This document shows positions 1 to 6,147 of a stretch of DNA of 6,817 bases, in pieces. Within the stretch, counting starts at the first letter, position 1, and every line of letters begins with the position of its first letter. The stretch is taken from assembly GCA_018899795.1 (NCBI GenBank), contig JAHIHJ010000338.1, forward strand, positions 1-6,817, written 5' to 3'. Made by a program: the position numbers and the translations under genes. This DNA is from Methanobacteriota archaeon (lineage in GTDB: Archaea > Halobacteriota > Methanosarcinia > Methanosarcinales > Methanoperedenaceae). The notes beneath the pieces were generated by a model. That model was not told the origin of the DNA, searched no databases, and was given only the letters and a program-made list of their open reading frames with translations.

Positions 1-533
1 AGCATCTCAATGTCATTGGGCGAATCTCCGATCGCTACAAAATCCCGTGCAGATATACCCATGAGCTCTGCGAGCCGTTTTAGTCCTGTGCCTTTATTTA
101 TCATTCTACTTTTGATATGAACGGCAAAACCAGTGTCTATGATATCAAGCTCAGGGAATTCCATGAGTATATGCCTGGCTTTTTCCACATCAAAATTCCG
201 CCGCAGACCGATCTCTGTTATTCTGTTATCCGGGTCTAGCCTTTCAAGCGGGAAATGCCTGTTAAGTGCGTCGAAAGCTTCTTCGCACATTTTAATGTGA
301 GATGTGTCGGATTCAACTATCCCGCATTCCACCACGCCGCCATTTTCGGCTATGATGAAACCTCCTGTCCCAACAAGTTTCGATGCTGCCCTCGCAAAGC
401 AAAGTACATTCCCGGTAGCTATGACGACGGGGACATTCACTCCGCGTAGAGCATTGACTGCCCTGCAATCGATGCTCCTGTCGCTGTAGGTAATAGTCCC
501 GTCAATATCAACTACTATCGCCTTGAATTCCAC
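1..533 (-). CDS. pgp: Phosphoglycolate phosphatase, archaeal HAD type (3' part beyond left edge)
   Basis: This gene encodes a cytoplasmic HAD-superfamily phosphatase expected to hydrolyse 2-phosphoglycolate to glycolate and phosphate. The 177 complete codons seen carry HAD motif I as VVDIDGT (nucleophile Asp9, acid/base Asp11), motif II at the Thr of VVIATGN, the motif III lysine near residue 147 (MINKGTG) and motif IV as GDSPND (169-174). The whole arrangement fits the archaeal phosphoglycolate phosphatase family of about 225 residues, so roughly 50 C-terminal residues lie past the left edge. The start is GTG at 533: an in-frame TAA stands at 558-560, no ATG or TTG lies between, and GTG is only eight codons ahead of the nucleophile Asp. 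AAGGA sits just upstream, rather close to the start. The gene begins 17 bases after the radA stop on the same strand and is probably co-transcribed with it. A related sugar-phosphate or sucrose-phosphate-like HAD phosphatase is the main alternative. It was found by translating the minus strand up to the edge. Confidence 0.88.
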   Translation of the reverse strand, partial: MEFKAIVVDIDGTITYSDRSIDCRAVNALRGVNVPVVIATGNVLCFARAASKLVGTGGFIIAENGGVVECGIVESDTSHIKMCEEAFDALNRHFPLERLDPDNRITEIGLRRNFDVEKARHILMEFPELDIIDTGFAVHIKSRMINKGTGLKRLAELMGISARDFVAIGDSPNDIEM

Positions 534-550
534 GTTCCTTAATTTGTATC

Positions 551-1528
551 TTAATCCTTAAGTCCTTCCATTGTGACAGAGAATATCGCTTCGCCTTCGG
601 GAAGATTCGGAGAGTCCACGAGCCTGGCTATCCTCTTTTCTCCTTTGGATTTGCGCAGGTACAGCCTGAACGTAGCAGTATGTCCCACGATATGACCGCC
701 TATGGGTTTTGTGGGGTCTCCGAAGAACGCATCTGGCTTTGACATCACCTGGTTGGTCACAAGTATGGCAGCATTGTACAGTGTGCCGAACTTCATCAGT
801 TCGTGCATATGCTTGTTGAGCTTCTGCTGCCTGTCTGCCAGAGTGCCGCGCCCCACGTACTCTGCCCTGAAATGAGCCGTGAGAGAATCTACTATTATCA
901 AACGAACCGGTTTATCTGTGTCCTTTAACTTGTTTGCTAGGTCCATGGCTGTGTCCACCAGCAATATCTGATGATTTGAATTGTATGCTTTTGCCACATG
1001 GATGTTCTTCAGGAATTCTTCGGGGTCGTATTCGATCCCGGTTTTCGCAGAAAGACCGTTTACCATCTGGGTTATTCTCTCTGGTCTGAAAGTGTTTTCA
1101 GTGTCGATTATTATCACTGAGCCGCCTAGACCTTTTTCCTCGACCGGCAGTTGCGCGTTCACAGCCATCTGAGCCCCAATCTGCGTCTTTCCCGAACCGA
1201 ACTCGCCGTAGAATTCTGTTATCGCCTGTGTCTCGATACCGCCGCCCATCAGGTCGTCAAATGCTTTTGTGCCGAAGCTGAGTTTTCCAACAAGCTTTCG
1301 CCGCTCAAGGACCAGGTCGCCCGTTTCAAAACCGCCCACATCAGCAGCCTGCCGGGCTGCGTTGATTATTTTCTGCGCTGTGGATTCACCGATCTCAGCA
1401 ACGCTTGCAAGTTCCGAGGATGACGATACTGCTATGGCTTCTATCGAACCATAACCTGCTTCTTTTAATTTATCTGCTGTCGCCGGACCTACGCCCGGTA
1501 AATCTTCAAGACCCTTTCTTTCTGCCAT
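551..1528 (-). CDS. radA: DNA repair and recombination protein RadA
   Basis: This is the archaeal Rad51/RecA homologue, which forms an ATP-dependent filament on single-stranded DNA and carries out homology search and strand exchange. It has 325 residues, the usual length. A helix-hairpin-helix domain lies at the N-terminus ([17 protein letters not shown], about 10-26), followed by the interdomain linker and the ATPase core. Walker A is GEFGSGKT (108-115), the catalytic Glu is in DTENTF (142-147), Walker B is LIIVD (210-214), and the DNA-binding L2 region follows [14 protein letters not shown] (259-272). The linker polymerisation motif, FxxA in Pyrococcus, reads FETG here (67-70). The ATG at 1528 has GGAG six bases upstream. 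The rpa gene lies upstream on the same strand with a 98-base gap that holds a candidate promoter and two GTGCAC sites; pgp follows 17 bases downstream. The sequence resembles Methanosarcina RadA closely from memory, which supports the taxonomic reading. RadB is excluded because it lacks the helix-hairpin-helix domain. Confidence 0.97.
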   Translation of the reverse strand: MAERKGLEDLPGVGPATADKLKEAGYGSIEAIAVSSSSELASVAEIGESTAQKIINAARQAADVGGFETGDLVLERRKLVGKLSFGTKAFDDLMGGGIETQAITEFYGEFGSGKTQIGAQMAVNAQLPVEEKGLGGSVIIIDTENTFRPERITQMVNGLSAKTGIEYDPEEFLKNIHVAKAYNSNHQILLVDTAMDLANKLKDTDKPVRLIIVDSLTAHFRAEYVGRGTLADRQQKLNKHMHELMKFGTLYNAAILVTNQVMSKPDAFFGDPTKPIGGHIVGHTATFRLYLRKSKGEKRIARLVDSPNLPEGEAIFSVTMEGLKD

Positions 1529-1534
1529 ATTTTT

Positions 1535-1538
1535 CTCC
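1535..1538 (-). promoter_or_regulatory. Ribosome binding site of radA
   Basis: GGAG on the minus strand lies six bases before the radA ATG. It supports the start at 1528 and shows that radA has a leader, unlike rpa just upstream, which appears to be leaderless. Confidence 0.7.
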
Positions 1539-1539
1539 A

Positions 1540-1566
1540 GTGCACATTTTATTGATCGCGGTGCAC
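1540..1566. promoter_or_regulatory. Paired GTGCAC sites in the radA leader (candidate operator)
   Basis: Two copies of the self-complementary hexamer GTGCAC lie at 1540-1545 and 1561-1566, 21 bp from start to start, or two helical turns. Including flanking bases they form an imperfect inverted repeat (CAGTGCAC against GTGCACAG). They lie between the candidate radA TATA box and the ribosome binding site, touching the region just ahead of GGAG, so a bound protein or a folded leader could control radA. The regulatory role is inferred only from spacing and position; I do not recognise the regulator. Confidence 0.35.
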
Positions 1567-1595
1567 AGTTATCATCTCATCTAAGCGCTTGTATG

Positions 1596-1608
1596 GTTTA
1601 AACCTTAT
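1596..1608 (-). promoter_or_regulatory. Candidate archaeal promoter of radA (TATA-like TTTAAA)
   Basis: On the minus strand the sequence AAGGTTTAAACC contains TTTAAA at 1598-1603, with a purine-rich stretch just ahead that could act as a BRE. A start about 25 bases downstream would fall near 1573 and give a leader of about 45 bases containing the two GTGCAC sites and the GGAG. The call rests on AT content and position only. Read-through from rpa, whose stop is nearby, is equally possible. Confidence 0.35.
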
Positions 1609-1626
1609 GAGAGCGGTGTGAAAGTA

Positions 1627-2751
1627 TTATTTTCGCAATATCTGTATGCTTGTCCTTGCACCCGCACTGAGTTCCACTTCCTCGTTCCTCCCCGGTTTCG
1701 CATAAGCATCGATTATCCGTATCTCGCTCCCGATATCCAGTCCATTGACAATATCGGCATGTTCACCCCAGAGCGCCACTTTTATCCGTCCGGTATCATC
1801 CGAGATGTAGATATTCGAAACCTTATTCTTTGTTCCATCCGAGCGCTCAAATTCACGTATCTCATCAAGCCCTGAAACATGACCCAAAACACTGTAAGAC
1901 GAATTTATCCCGATGTCAGCTATAGGCGTGAGCGGCTCTGAATAATCAACTGCTGCGCCGCTCTTTACCATGCTCCCGCCTGAGCCAATCTGCAATTCTG
2001 TCTGGTTGCTGAATGAGTTCTCACGCGCATAAGCGTTCATGACCTCCACGGTATCTCCAGCTTTAAATTCCGGCGCATCAGCCTTTGCATCCCATAAAGT
2101 CAGTCGTATCTTACCAGTGTCGTCACCTATGGTAATGTTGCGTACTTTACCTGCAGTCCCGTCCTTTCGGGAAAAAGTCCTTACAGTCCCCATATCAATG
2201 ATCTTACCTGTAATATTAAGTGAGTTCATTCCATTTTTTACTTCGCTTATCTTAACGGGTTTTATATCCACGGAAACTTCCGTGTCAATATGCTCTATCC
2301 CTCCCCCCCTGCCCACATTGACCTCAAGACCGCTTTTCCCTTCCTTGATGTATCCCTTCACTTTCAGGGACTGACCTGGCTTGATATCCCCGATCTTCAC
2401 GAGGTCGCATGCTTCGTCCCACAGCGCTGCTTTTATAGAGCCGGTATCATCTGCAAGGTTGAGGTTCGCCACGCGCCCTATCGTATCATTATCGCGCGAG
2501 AATTCACGAATTTCGCTCACGGAGAGCACTTTTGCGATGAAGACCACATTGCTCCTGTCCTTCGACATATCCTTGATTTTAACAGCTTCATTGATCCCCA
2601 TTTCACTGGATACGAGCATGGCAGCCGTCTTGAGGTCGCACAGCCCGTTCATGAACGTTATTTTTTCTTCGACCTTTGACTTGAATTCGTCGCGTGTAAG
2701 CTTCCCTTCAAGTTTTTTGTAATATTCTTCGATCTCATCGGAACTCACCAT
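1627..2751 (-). CDS. rpa: RPA-like single-stranded DNA-binding protein with three OB folds
   Basis: This 374-residue protein should bind and protect single-stranded DNA in replication and repair. After a helical N-terminal part (about 1-60, the euryarchaeal RPA leader with an LTRDEF segment) come three OB folds with a repeat period of about 108 residues: about 65-155, 165-262 and 275-370. Each carries the same signature, an aromatic-containing strand (EFSRDNDT, TFSRKDGT, EFERSDGT) followed about 15 residues later by DDTGxIxxxLW, with Trp at 111, 220 and 328. There is no C-terminal zinc finger, so this is not the two-OB-plus-zinc type. Methanosarcina RPA1, as I recall, has four OB folds, so this would be a three-fold variant of that class. 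The ATG at 2751 is the first possible start, since an in-frame TAG lies three codons upstream. There is no Shine-Dalgarno, and a TATA-like box lies about 26 bases upstream, so the transcript is probably leaderless. radA follows on the same strand after 98 bases, a sensible pairing in recombinational repair. Confidence 0.93.
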   Translation of the reverse strand: MVSSDEIEEYYKKLEGKLTRDEFKSKVEEKITFMNGLCDLKTAAMLVSSEMGINEAVKIKDMSKDRSNVVFIAKVLSVSEIREFSRDNDTIGRVANLNLADDTGSIKAALWDEACDLVKIGDIKPGQSLKVKGYIKEGKSGLEVNVGRGGGIEHIDTEVSVDIKPVKISEVKNGMNSLNITGKIIDMGTVRTFSRKDGTAGKVRNITIGDDTGKIRLTLWDAKADAPEFKAGDTVEVMNAYARENSFSNQTELQIGSGGSMVKSGAAVDYSEPLTPIADIGINSSYSVLGHVSGLDEIREFERSDGTKNKVSNIYISDDTGRIKVALWGEHADIVNGLDIGSEIRIIDAYAKPGRNEEVELSAGARTSIQILRK

Positions 2752-2773
2752 GATATGCTATAAAGAAAGTTCT

Positions 2774-2783
2774 TAATAAAAGG
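2774..2783 (-). promoter_or_regulatory. Candidate TATA box of rpa
   Basis: On the minus strand CCTTTTATTA is centred about 27 bases before the rpa ATG, the spacing expected between an archaeal TATA box and the transcription start. The RNA would then begin at or very near the ATG, which fits the absence of a ribosome binding site. It lies in the 105-base region shared with the divergent leuC-like gene. Confidence 0.5.
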
Positions 2784-2830
2784 TTTATGGTTCGGTCACA
2801 CAGGTAAAAAGCTTCGTACAAATGTCTATG

Positions 2831-2840
2831 TATCTTAAAA
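2831..2840 (+). promoter_or_regulatory. Candidate TATA box of the isopropylmalate dehydratase gene
   Basis: The AT-rich stretch TATCTTAAAA starts 26 bases before the ATG at 2857, and no Shine-Dalgarno precedes that ATG. This again fits a leaderless transcript. The box is about 50 bp from the rpa TATA box on the other strand, so the two divergent promoters could influence each other. Confidence 0.42.
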
Positions 2841-2856
2841 ACACAATTGATACCAG

Positions 2857-4101
2857 ATGCCTACAATAAGTGAAAAGATACTGAGCAGGGCTTCCGGGAA
2901 AACCGCATCCGCAGGGGATTTTGTCATCGCTGACATAGATTATGCCATGGCTCATGACGGAACAAGCGTCCTGGCTGTAAAGGCTTTCAAGGAGATGGGA
3001 GCAAAGAAGGTATGGGACCCGGCACGGATAATTATCCCGTTCGACCACATTGCGCCTGCAAATAATGAGACCGCAGCAAAGCTCCAGCAGGGTATCAGGC
3101 AATGGATAAAAGAACAGGGAATTACCAATTTTTTCGATGTCGGTGACGGGATATGCCACCAGGTGCTTCCTGAGCAGGGATTTGCAATGCCGGGAAAGCT
3201 CATCATCGGGGCAGACTCGCATTCATGCACATACGGCGCATTCGGGGCGTTCGCCACAGGCGTGGGCGCAACAGACATGGCTGAGATATTCGCTACCGGG
3301 AAACTGTGGCTGCGCGTGCCTCAGACAATATGGATAACAGTTGAGGGAAGGCTTGCAAAAGGCGTTTCTGCAAAAGACATGACGCTTTACATAATAAAAA
3401 AACTGGGCGCGGACGGGGCGAACTATAAAGCTGTAGAGTACTACGGCGATGCCATATCTGCCCTCTCGATCCCTGAGAGGATGACGCTTTGCAACATGGC
3501 GATCGAAATGGGAGCCAAGGCAGGTATCGTGCCGCCTGATGAAAAGACTGAAAAATATCTAAAGGGAAGAGCGCGGGAAAAATACACGCCTGTATTCGCG
3601 GATGAGGACTCAGAATATGTAGAAGATTACGATTTTGATGTTGGCGACCTTGAGCCGCAGGTGGCAAAACCCCATGAAGTGGATAACGTGGTCCCTGTCG
3701 GGGAAGTGGCAGGAACACATCTTGACCAGGTCTTCATCGGTTCATGCACTAACGGACGGTATGAGGACCTTGCGGTTGTGGCGCGTATACTGAATGGAAA
3801 AAAAGTCACAGCGAGGACGATCATTCTGCCAGCTTCGCGAGAAGTTCTTATCAAAGCCACAGAATCAGGTATCATCGCCACGCTCTTAAAAGCCGGAGCT
3901 GTTATTGCGCCGCCAGGATGCGGTCCGTGCCTTGGTGCACACATGGGAGTACTCGCCGAGGGTGAGACCTGCCTTTCGACCTCGAACCGCAACTTCAGGG
4001 GACGGATGGGAGCAGGCGGGCTGATATACCTTGCATCGCCTGAGACAGCGGCAGCAAGCGCGCTTGCGGGAAAGATAGCTGACCCGAGGGACTTATTCTG
4101 A
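2857..4101 (+). CDS. leuC: 3-isopropylmalate dehydratase / homoaconitase large subunit
   Basis: This 414-residue protein is the large, iron-sulfur subunit of an aconitase-family hydro-lyase that isomerises a 2-alkylmalate to a 3-alkylmalate, either in leucine synthesis (LeuC) or in chain elongation of 2-oxoacids for coenzyme B (HacA/AksD). The [4Fe-4S] ligands are all present: Cys297 in GSCTNGR, and Cys355 and Cys358 in PPGCGPCLG. The active-site segments [13 protein letters not shown] (His122) and NRNFRGRMG are intact, and so is FDHIAP near the N-terminus. The length fits the archaeal class, which is shorter than bacterial LeuC. Substrate choice is set mainly by the small subunit, which is not in this window, so LeuC and HacA cannot be told apart; the symbol given is the more generic one. 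The ATG at 2857 has an in-frame TGA three codons upstream, so it is the first possible start. The gene is divergent from rpa and is followed after 48 bases by a zinc-ribbon gene on the same strand. Confidence 0.93.
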   Translation: MPTISEKILSRASGKTASAGDFVIADIDYAMAHDGTSVLAVKAFKEMGAKKVWDPARIIIPFDHIAPANNETAAKLQQGIRQWIKEQGITNFFDVGDGICHQVLPEQGFAMPGKLIIGADSHSCTYGAFGAFATGVGATDMAEIFATGKLWLRVPQTIWITVEGRLAKGVSAKDMTLYIIKKLGADGANYKAVEYYGDAISALSIPERMTLCNMAIEMGAKAGIVPPDEKTEKYLKGRAREKYTPVFADEDSEYVEDYDFDVGDLEPQVAKPHEVDNVVPVGEVAGTHLDQVFIGSCTNGRYEDLAVVARILNGKKVTARTIILPASREVLIKATESGIIATLLKAGAVIAPPGCGPCLGAHMGVLAEGETCLSTSNRNFRGRMGAGGLIYLASPETAAASALAGKIADPRDLF

Positions 4102-4138
4102 TCAAGATACAGGAAATAGGAAAATCGCCTGGAAGGCA

Positions 4139-4144
4139 GGGAGG
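4139..4144 (+). promoter_or_regulatory. Strong Shine-Dalgarno of the small zinc-ribbon gene
   Basis: GGGAGG lies five bases ahead of the ATG at 4150. It is the best ribosome binding site in the window and is the main support for translating this short gene, probably from a transcript extending from the upstream dehydratase gene. Confidence 0.75.
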
Positions 4145-4149
4145 AATAT

Positions 4150-4314
4150 ATGTCTGGTGTCAGGGATGAATATAAAATAAATATGTTGAGAGATATTACT
4201 CTTTTCGAATGTATATGCAAAGATTGTGGAAATAAGTTCAGAGGACTGCCTGTATATAATATTGAATGTCCTGCCTGTCATTCTACGAATATTTCTAAAA
4301 AAATAGGGAATTGA
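4150..4314 (+). CDS. Small zinc-ribbon protein, 54 residues, function unknown
   Basis: The frame encodes 54 residues with five cysteines in two knuckles: Cys21, Cys23 and Cys26 in FECICKDCGNKF, and Cys40 and Cys43 in ECPACHS. The CxxC pairs 14 residues apart, with a Gly after the first and a short hydrophobic hairpin between them, are the pattern of a single rubredoxin-like zinc ribbon. One zinc is expected to be held by Cys23/Cys26 and Cys40/Cys43, with Cys21 spare. The N-terminal 20 residues are polar and the tail is basic. Such miniature ribbons in archaea include transcription, ribosome and RNA-binding factors, but nothing here points to one of them. A strong Shine-Dalgarno precedes the ATG and the gene lies 48 bases after the dehydratase gene, so co-transcription is likely. 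It is too short for many automatic gene callers. Coding is well supported by the cysteine pattern plus the ribosome binding site; function is not assigned. Confidence 0.8.
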   Translation: MSGVRDEYKINMLRDITLFECICKDCGNKFRGLPVYNIECPACHSTNISKKIGN

Positions 4315-4346
4315 AAAAAGCAAAATAAATATTCACAGGGAAGGAT

Positions 4347-4432
4347 TCACTTAACTGCACAAATATCTTAAAGTTTTGTGCAGTATGATTTGGAGACTGC
4401 ATACAACTCACCCTCTCTGTCAATTAACATTA
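4347..4432 (+). repeat. Repeat A, left copy
   Basis: This stretch matches 6148-6229 in direct orientation with only scattered substitutions and two short gaps (one base near 4367, a few bases near 4411). Shared landmarks are TTAACTGCACAAATAT, AAGTTTTGTGCAGTATGATT, GACTGCATACAAC and AATTAACATTAT. The match begins at TCA (4347) and stops at about 4432, where the relE reading frame starts. It carries a TATA-like core framed by a 10-bp inverted repeat. In the minus direction no gene follows from it, so if it was a promoter for an ATPase-like gene, that gene has been lost. Confidence 0.9.
4354..4384. promoter_or_regulatory. Palindromic operator-like site in repeat A (left copy)
   Basis: ACTGCACAAA (4354-4363) and TTTGTGCAGT (4375-4384) are perfect 10-bp reverse complements around an 11-base AT-rich spacer. 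A further half-site ACTGCA lies at 4396-4401, making a second inverted pair with TGCAGT at 4379-4384. The layout is that of a dimeric repressor operator across a core promoter. Here the TATA core is weaker (TATCTTAAA) than in the right copy. Confidence 0.6.
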
Positions 4433-4433
4433 T

Positions 4434-4568
4434 AAGAAATTGGAGGGTACAAAAGGACGGGAGGATTTATACAAGCTGAGGATAGGGGATTACAGAGCTG
4501 TTTATGCGGTTGAGGGAACAATGGTTTGGGTGACAGAGATATTTTTGAGAGGAAAAGGGTATCGTTAA
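4434..4568 (+). pseudogene. RelE/ParE-family toxin, C-terminal half only
   Basis: The frame reads 44 residues, KKLEGTKGREDLYKLRIGDY onward, ending EIFLRGKGYR before a TAA at 4566-4568. This is the C-terminal half of RelE-type toxins, whose core reads L-R-x-G-D-Y-R-x-x-Y and which end in a basic segment with a Tyr-Arg. RelE toxins are ribosome-dependent mRNA interferases of about 85-90 residues, so about half is missing. There is no start codon: reading back, the frame passes into repeat A and meets TAA at 4425-4427. The break falls exactly at the end of repeat A, so the 5' half was removed or replaced when repeat A arrived or recombined here. No antitoxin gene is visible. The fragment is not expected to be functional. 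Its codons still read cleanly, so the break may be fairly recent. Confidence 0.8.
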
Positions 4569-4665
4569 GCATTGATCGCAGAACCGCTATCGATATCTGG
4601 TGATGTTGCTGTAGCATCGGCGCCATAATTTAATATTAAAAAAGTCATATATTTGTGGCGCTTTA

Positions 4666-4696
4666 CACCGCAAAGGACACAAAGAACGCAAAGCTG
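4666..4696 (+). repeat. Short nonamer tandem repeat (RCAAAGRAC type)
   Basis: Three successive nine-base units, GCAAAGGAC (4670-4678), ACAAAGAAC (4679-4687) and GCAAAGCTG (4688-4696), follow CACC. Similar runs of CGCAAAGGA are, as far as I recall, scattered widely in intergenic regions of many prokaryotes. They give spurious Cys-Val-Leu-rich translations on the opposite strand. I assign no function. Confidence 0.6.
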
Positions 4697-4771
4697 AGGC
4701 ACATTTTGATAACATATTAATGCACCGATGAGCAGCTTCATGTTCTCTGCGACTGTCCGGGCATCCCATGA

Positions 4772-4866
4772 GCGCAATCCTGCCGCCCAACCTCCCGCGC
4801 TAAGGACGCCCGCAGGGGGATTTCGGGCTGGGAACGAACCCTGGGGGTGGAGTGATTGGGGGGCGG
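4772..4866 (+). repeat. Repeat B, left copy (GC-rich, structured)
   Basis: This GC-rich stretch matches 6237-6334 in direct orientation at roughly four bases in five. Shared landmarks are TGCCGCCCA, CCTCCCGC, GGATTTCGGGC, ACGAAC, TGGAGT and a terminal G-run. GCG-CAA-TCC (4772-4780) can pair with GGACGC (4804-4809), looping out the conserved TGCCGCCCA segment. CCGCCC (4783-4788) is also complementary to GGGCGG (4861-4866) at the far end. The repeat ends about 12 bases before the stop codon of the ATPase gene on the minus strand. It could be a non-coding RNA, a 3' end structure or the end of a mobile element; I cannot name its family. Confidence 0.8.
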
Positions 4867-4878
4867 GGTATTATAAAA

Positions 4879-6141
4879 TCACAACCCCAAAAACCACTTC
4901 CATAGTGGCACATAAACTATTTTCTTTCCATCGACTTTTTCTTCGCCCTCATGATCCCACGTTATGATAACGAGATCATTGCATCTTAGATCATCTGACG
5001 CTTTTAGCAGCCCTTTTATTTCACGCTCTTTTGTGGATGCATTCCCGATATCATAGCATACCTGTATCAGTTGCCTGATTTTCATGCCCTCTTTTATTAC
5101 GAAGTCAGCTTCTTTTCCAAAATAGTCTTTATAGTAATATATCTCGGTATTCGCTCCTTCCCATGAGCGCCTTCTTAGCAGCTCAACGGCAACGGTATTT
5201 TCCATCAAGCGACCGAAATTCCCGGAAGACTGGAATGCAATGGCATTTATCATGCCCGTATCTATTGCGTATATCTTTTTCGGGGAAGTTACCTGCTCTT
5301 TCTGCTTGAAAGAGAATCGGTCTAGGGAAAAAATAAGATACGTTTCCTCTATATATCTGACGTAGTTTTGAACTGTATGGACGCTTCCGAAATTGAGCAT
5401 GTTTTTGAGTTTTGTAAAAGATGCCTCCTGGGCAAACACTGACATAAGATACTTTGCAAGATCATATAATGAATCCGAATACCTTATGCGATATCGTTTT
5501 ACGATGTCCTTGAATATGATGCTGTCAAAAAGGCTTTGAAGGTAGGCGTAATCATATCCCTTGACTGCAACTTCAGGAAATCCCCCGACATCAATGTATT
5601 TTTTTAGCAGGTTCAGTATTTCTCCGATCTCTTCCTGCGTGTATTCTTTTTTGAATTCAAATCCTGATGCCTGCAAAGATTCTTTGAACGAGAAGGGGAA
5701 CATTTCAACGGACAAATGCCTTCCTGTAAGGTGAGTTGCAAGTTCAGCGCTCAGAAGCTTTGCGTTTGAGCCCGTAATGAGAAGATTGTATCCCCTTCTT
5801 TTCAGGCTGTTTGTCCATAGCTCCCATTTTGGAAGGTTTTGTATTTCATCCAGAAGAAGATAGTTTATATCGCCGTAAAATTCCTTTATGTATTTCAGGA
5901 TCTCGTCATAGTTCTTTGCTTCTGCGAGTTCCTTTTCGTCGAAATTCACATACGCAAAGCCAATGTTTCGCAGCGCCATAAAGCAGAATACTGATTTGCC
6001 GCATCTTCGTATCCCGGTAACTACTTTTATTATATCGCTCTGGACGTATTTTTCAATATTTTTTGAGACTTCGCGCGGAACGTATGCCGTTTTTAATATC
6101 TTCTCCTTTTCCTGCTTCTGCCGCAGTATGACTTCTCTCAT
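4879..6141 (-). CDS. AAA_14 / DUF4143 family ATPase
   Basis: This 420-residue protein belongs to the family of AAA+ ATPases with a C-terminal DUF4143 domain (COG1373-like), abundant in archaea and without a settled function. The ATPase part has Walker A GIRRCGKS (43-50), Walker B YLLLDE (94-99), a sensor-like ITGSN (122-126) and HLTGR (137-141) with a possible arginine finger. Then comes a region with winged-helix character (about 225-290) and a C-terminal part with a PD-(D/E)XK-nuclease-like outline: ENTVAVELL (314-322), KEADFVI (343-349) and IQVCYDI (359-365). The usual lysine of the last motif is not there (QVC), so nuclease activity is doubtful. Length is typical and the frame is complete. 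The ATG at 6141 has no Shine-Dalgarno but has a TATA box about 26 bases upstream, inside repeat A, implying a leaderless and probably repressible transcript. The gene is more AT-rich than the housekeeping block and is flanked by direct repeats on both sides, which points to acquisition as a cassette. Confidence 0.9.
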   Translation of the reverse strand: MREVILRQKQEKEKILKTAYVPREVSKNIEKYVQSDIIKVVTGIRRCGKSVFCFMALRNIGFAYVNFDEKELAEAKNYDEILKYIKEFYGDINYLLLDEIQNLPKWELWTNSLKRRGYNLLITGSNAKLLSAELATHLTGRHLSVEMFPFSFKESLQASGFEFKKEYTQEEIGEILNLLKKYIDVGGFPEVAVKGYDYAYLQSLFDSIIFKDIVKRYRIRYSDSLYDLAKYLMSVFAQEASFTKLKNMLNFGSVHTVQNYVRYIEETYLIFSLDRFSFKQKEQVTSPKKIYAIDTGMINAIAFQSSGNFGRLMENTVAVELLRRRSWEGANTEIYYYKDYFGKEADFVIKEGMKIRQLIQVCYDIGNASTKEREIKGLLKASDDLRCNDLVIITWDHEGEEKVDGKKIVYVPLWKWFLGL

Positions 6142-6147
6142 GTAGCA

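Larger units (their letters stand above)
4315..4878. other. Gene-poor composite region: repeat A, relE remnant, nonamer repeat, repeat B
   Basis: No intact gene is supported in this stretch. It holds, in order, an AT-rich tail after the zinc-ribbon gene, repeat A with its palindrome, the 3' half of a relE-type toxin gene, about 100 bp with no recognisable content (4569-4665), a short nonamer repeat, about 75 bp without a clear feature, and the GC-rich repeat B that ends just before the stop of the ATPase gene. Sharp changes in base composition along it suggest assembly by several insertions or deletions. Confidence 0.7.

Noticed and set aside
2039..2722. Plus-strand frames of 111-129 residues opposite rpa
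   Set aside because: They are shadows of the OB-fold gene, with no family resemblance and no start signals.
4128..4138. GCCT-GGA-AGGC mini-hairpin as terminator after the dehydratase gene
   Set aside because: The stem is only four pairs, no T-run follows, and it lies directly before the Shine-Dalgarno of the next gene.
2785..4220. Long reading frames antisense to the dehydratase gene
   Set aside because: They lie opposite a clearly coding, conserved enzyme and have low-complexity Ser/Pro/Arg-rich translations typical of shadow frames.
4565..4790. Two overlapping minus-strand frames of about 70 residues containing an LCVLCVLCG segment
   Set aside because: The Cys-Val-Leu run is the translation of the nonamer repeat at 4666-4696. 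The rest has no recognisable domain and no ribosome binding site or promoter that stands out.
4818..4846. tRNA T-arm-like GGTTCGTTCCC on the minus strand of repeat B
   Set aside because: No acceptor, D or anticodon arm can be built around it, and the right copy does not keep the T-arm pairing. It is not a tRNA.
4728..4967. 79-residue plus-strand reading frame across repeat B
   Set aside because: It runs through the GC-rich repeat and into the antisense of the ATPase 3' end. The right copy of B has a stop in the same frame and shows indels that do not respect codons, so it is not coding.
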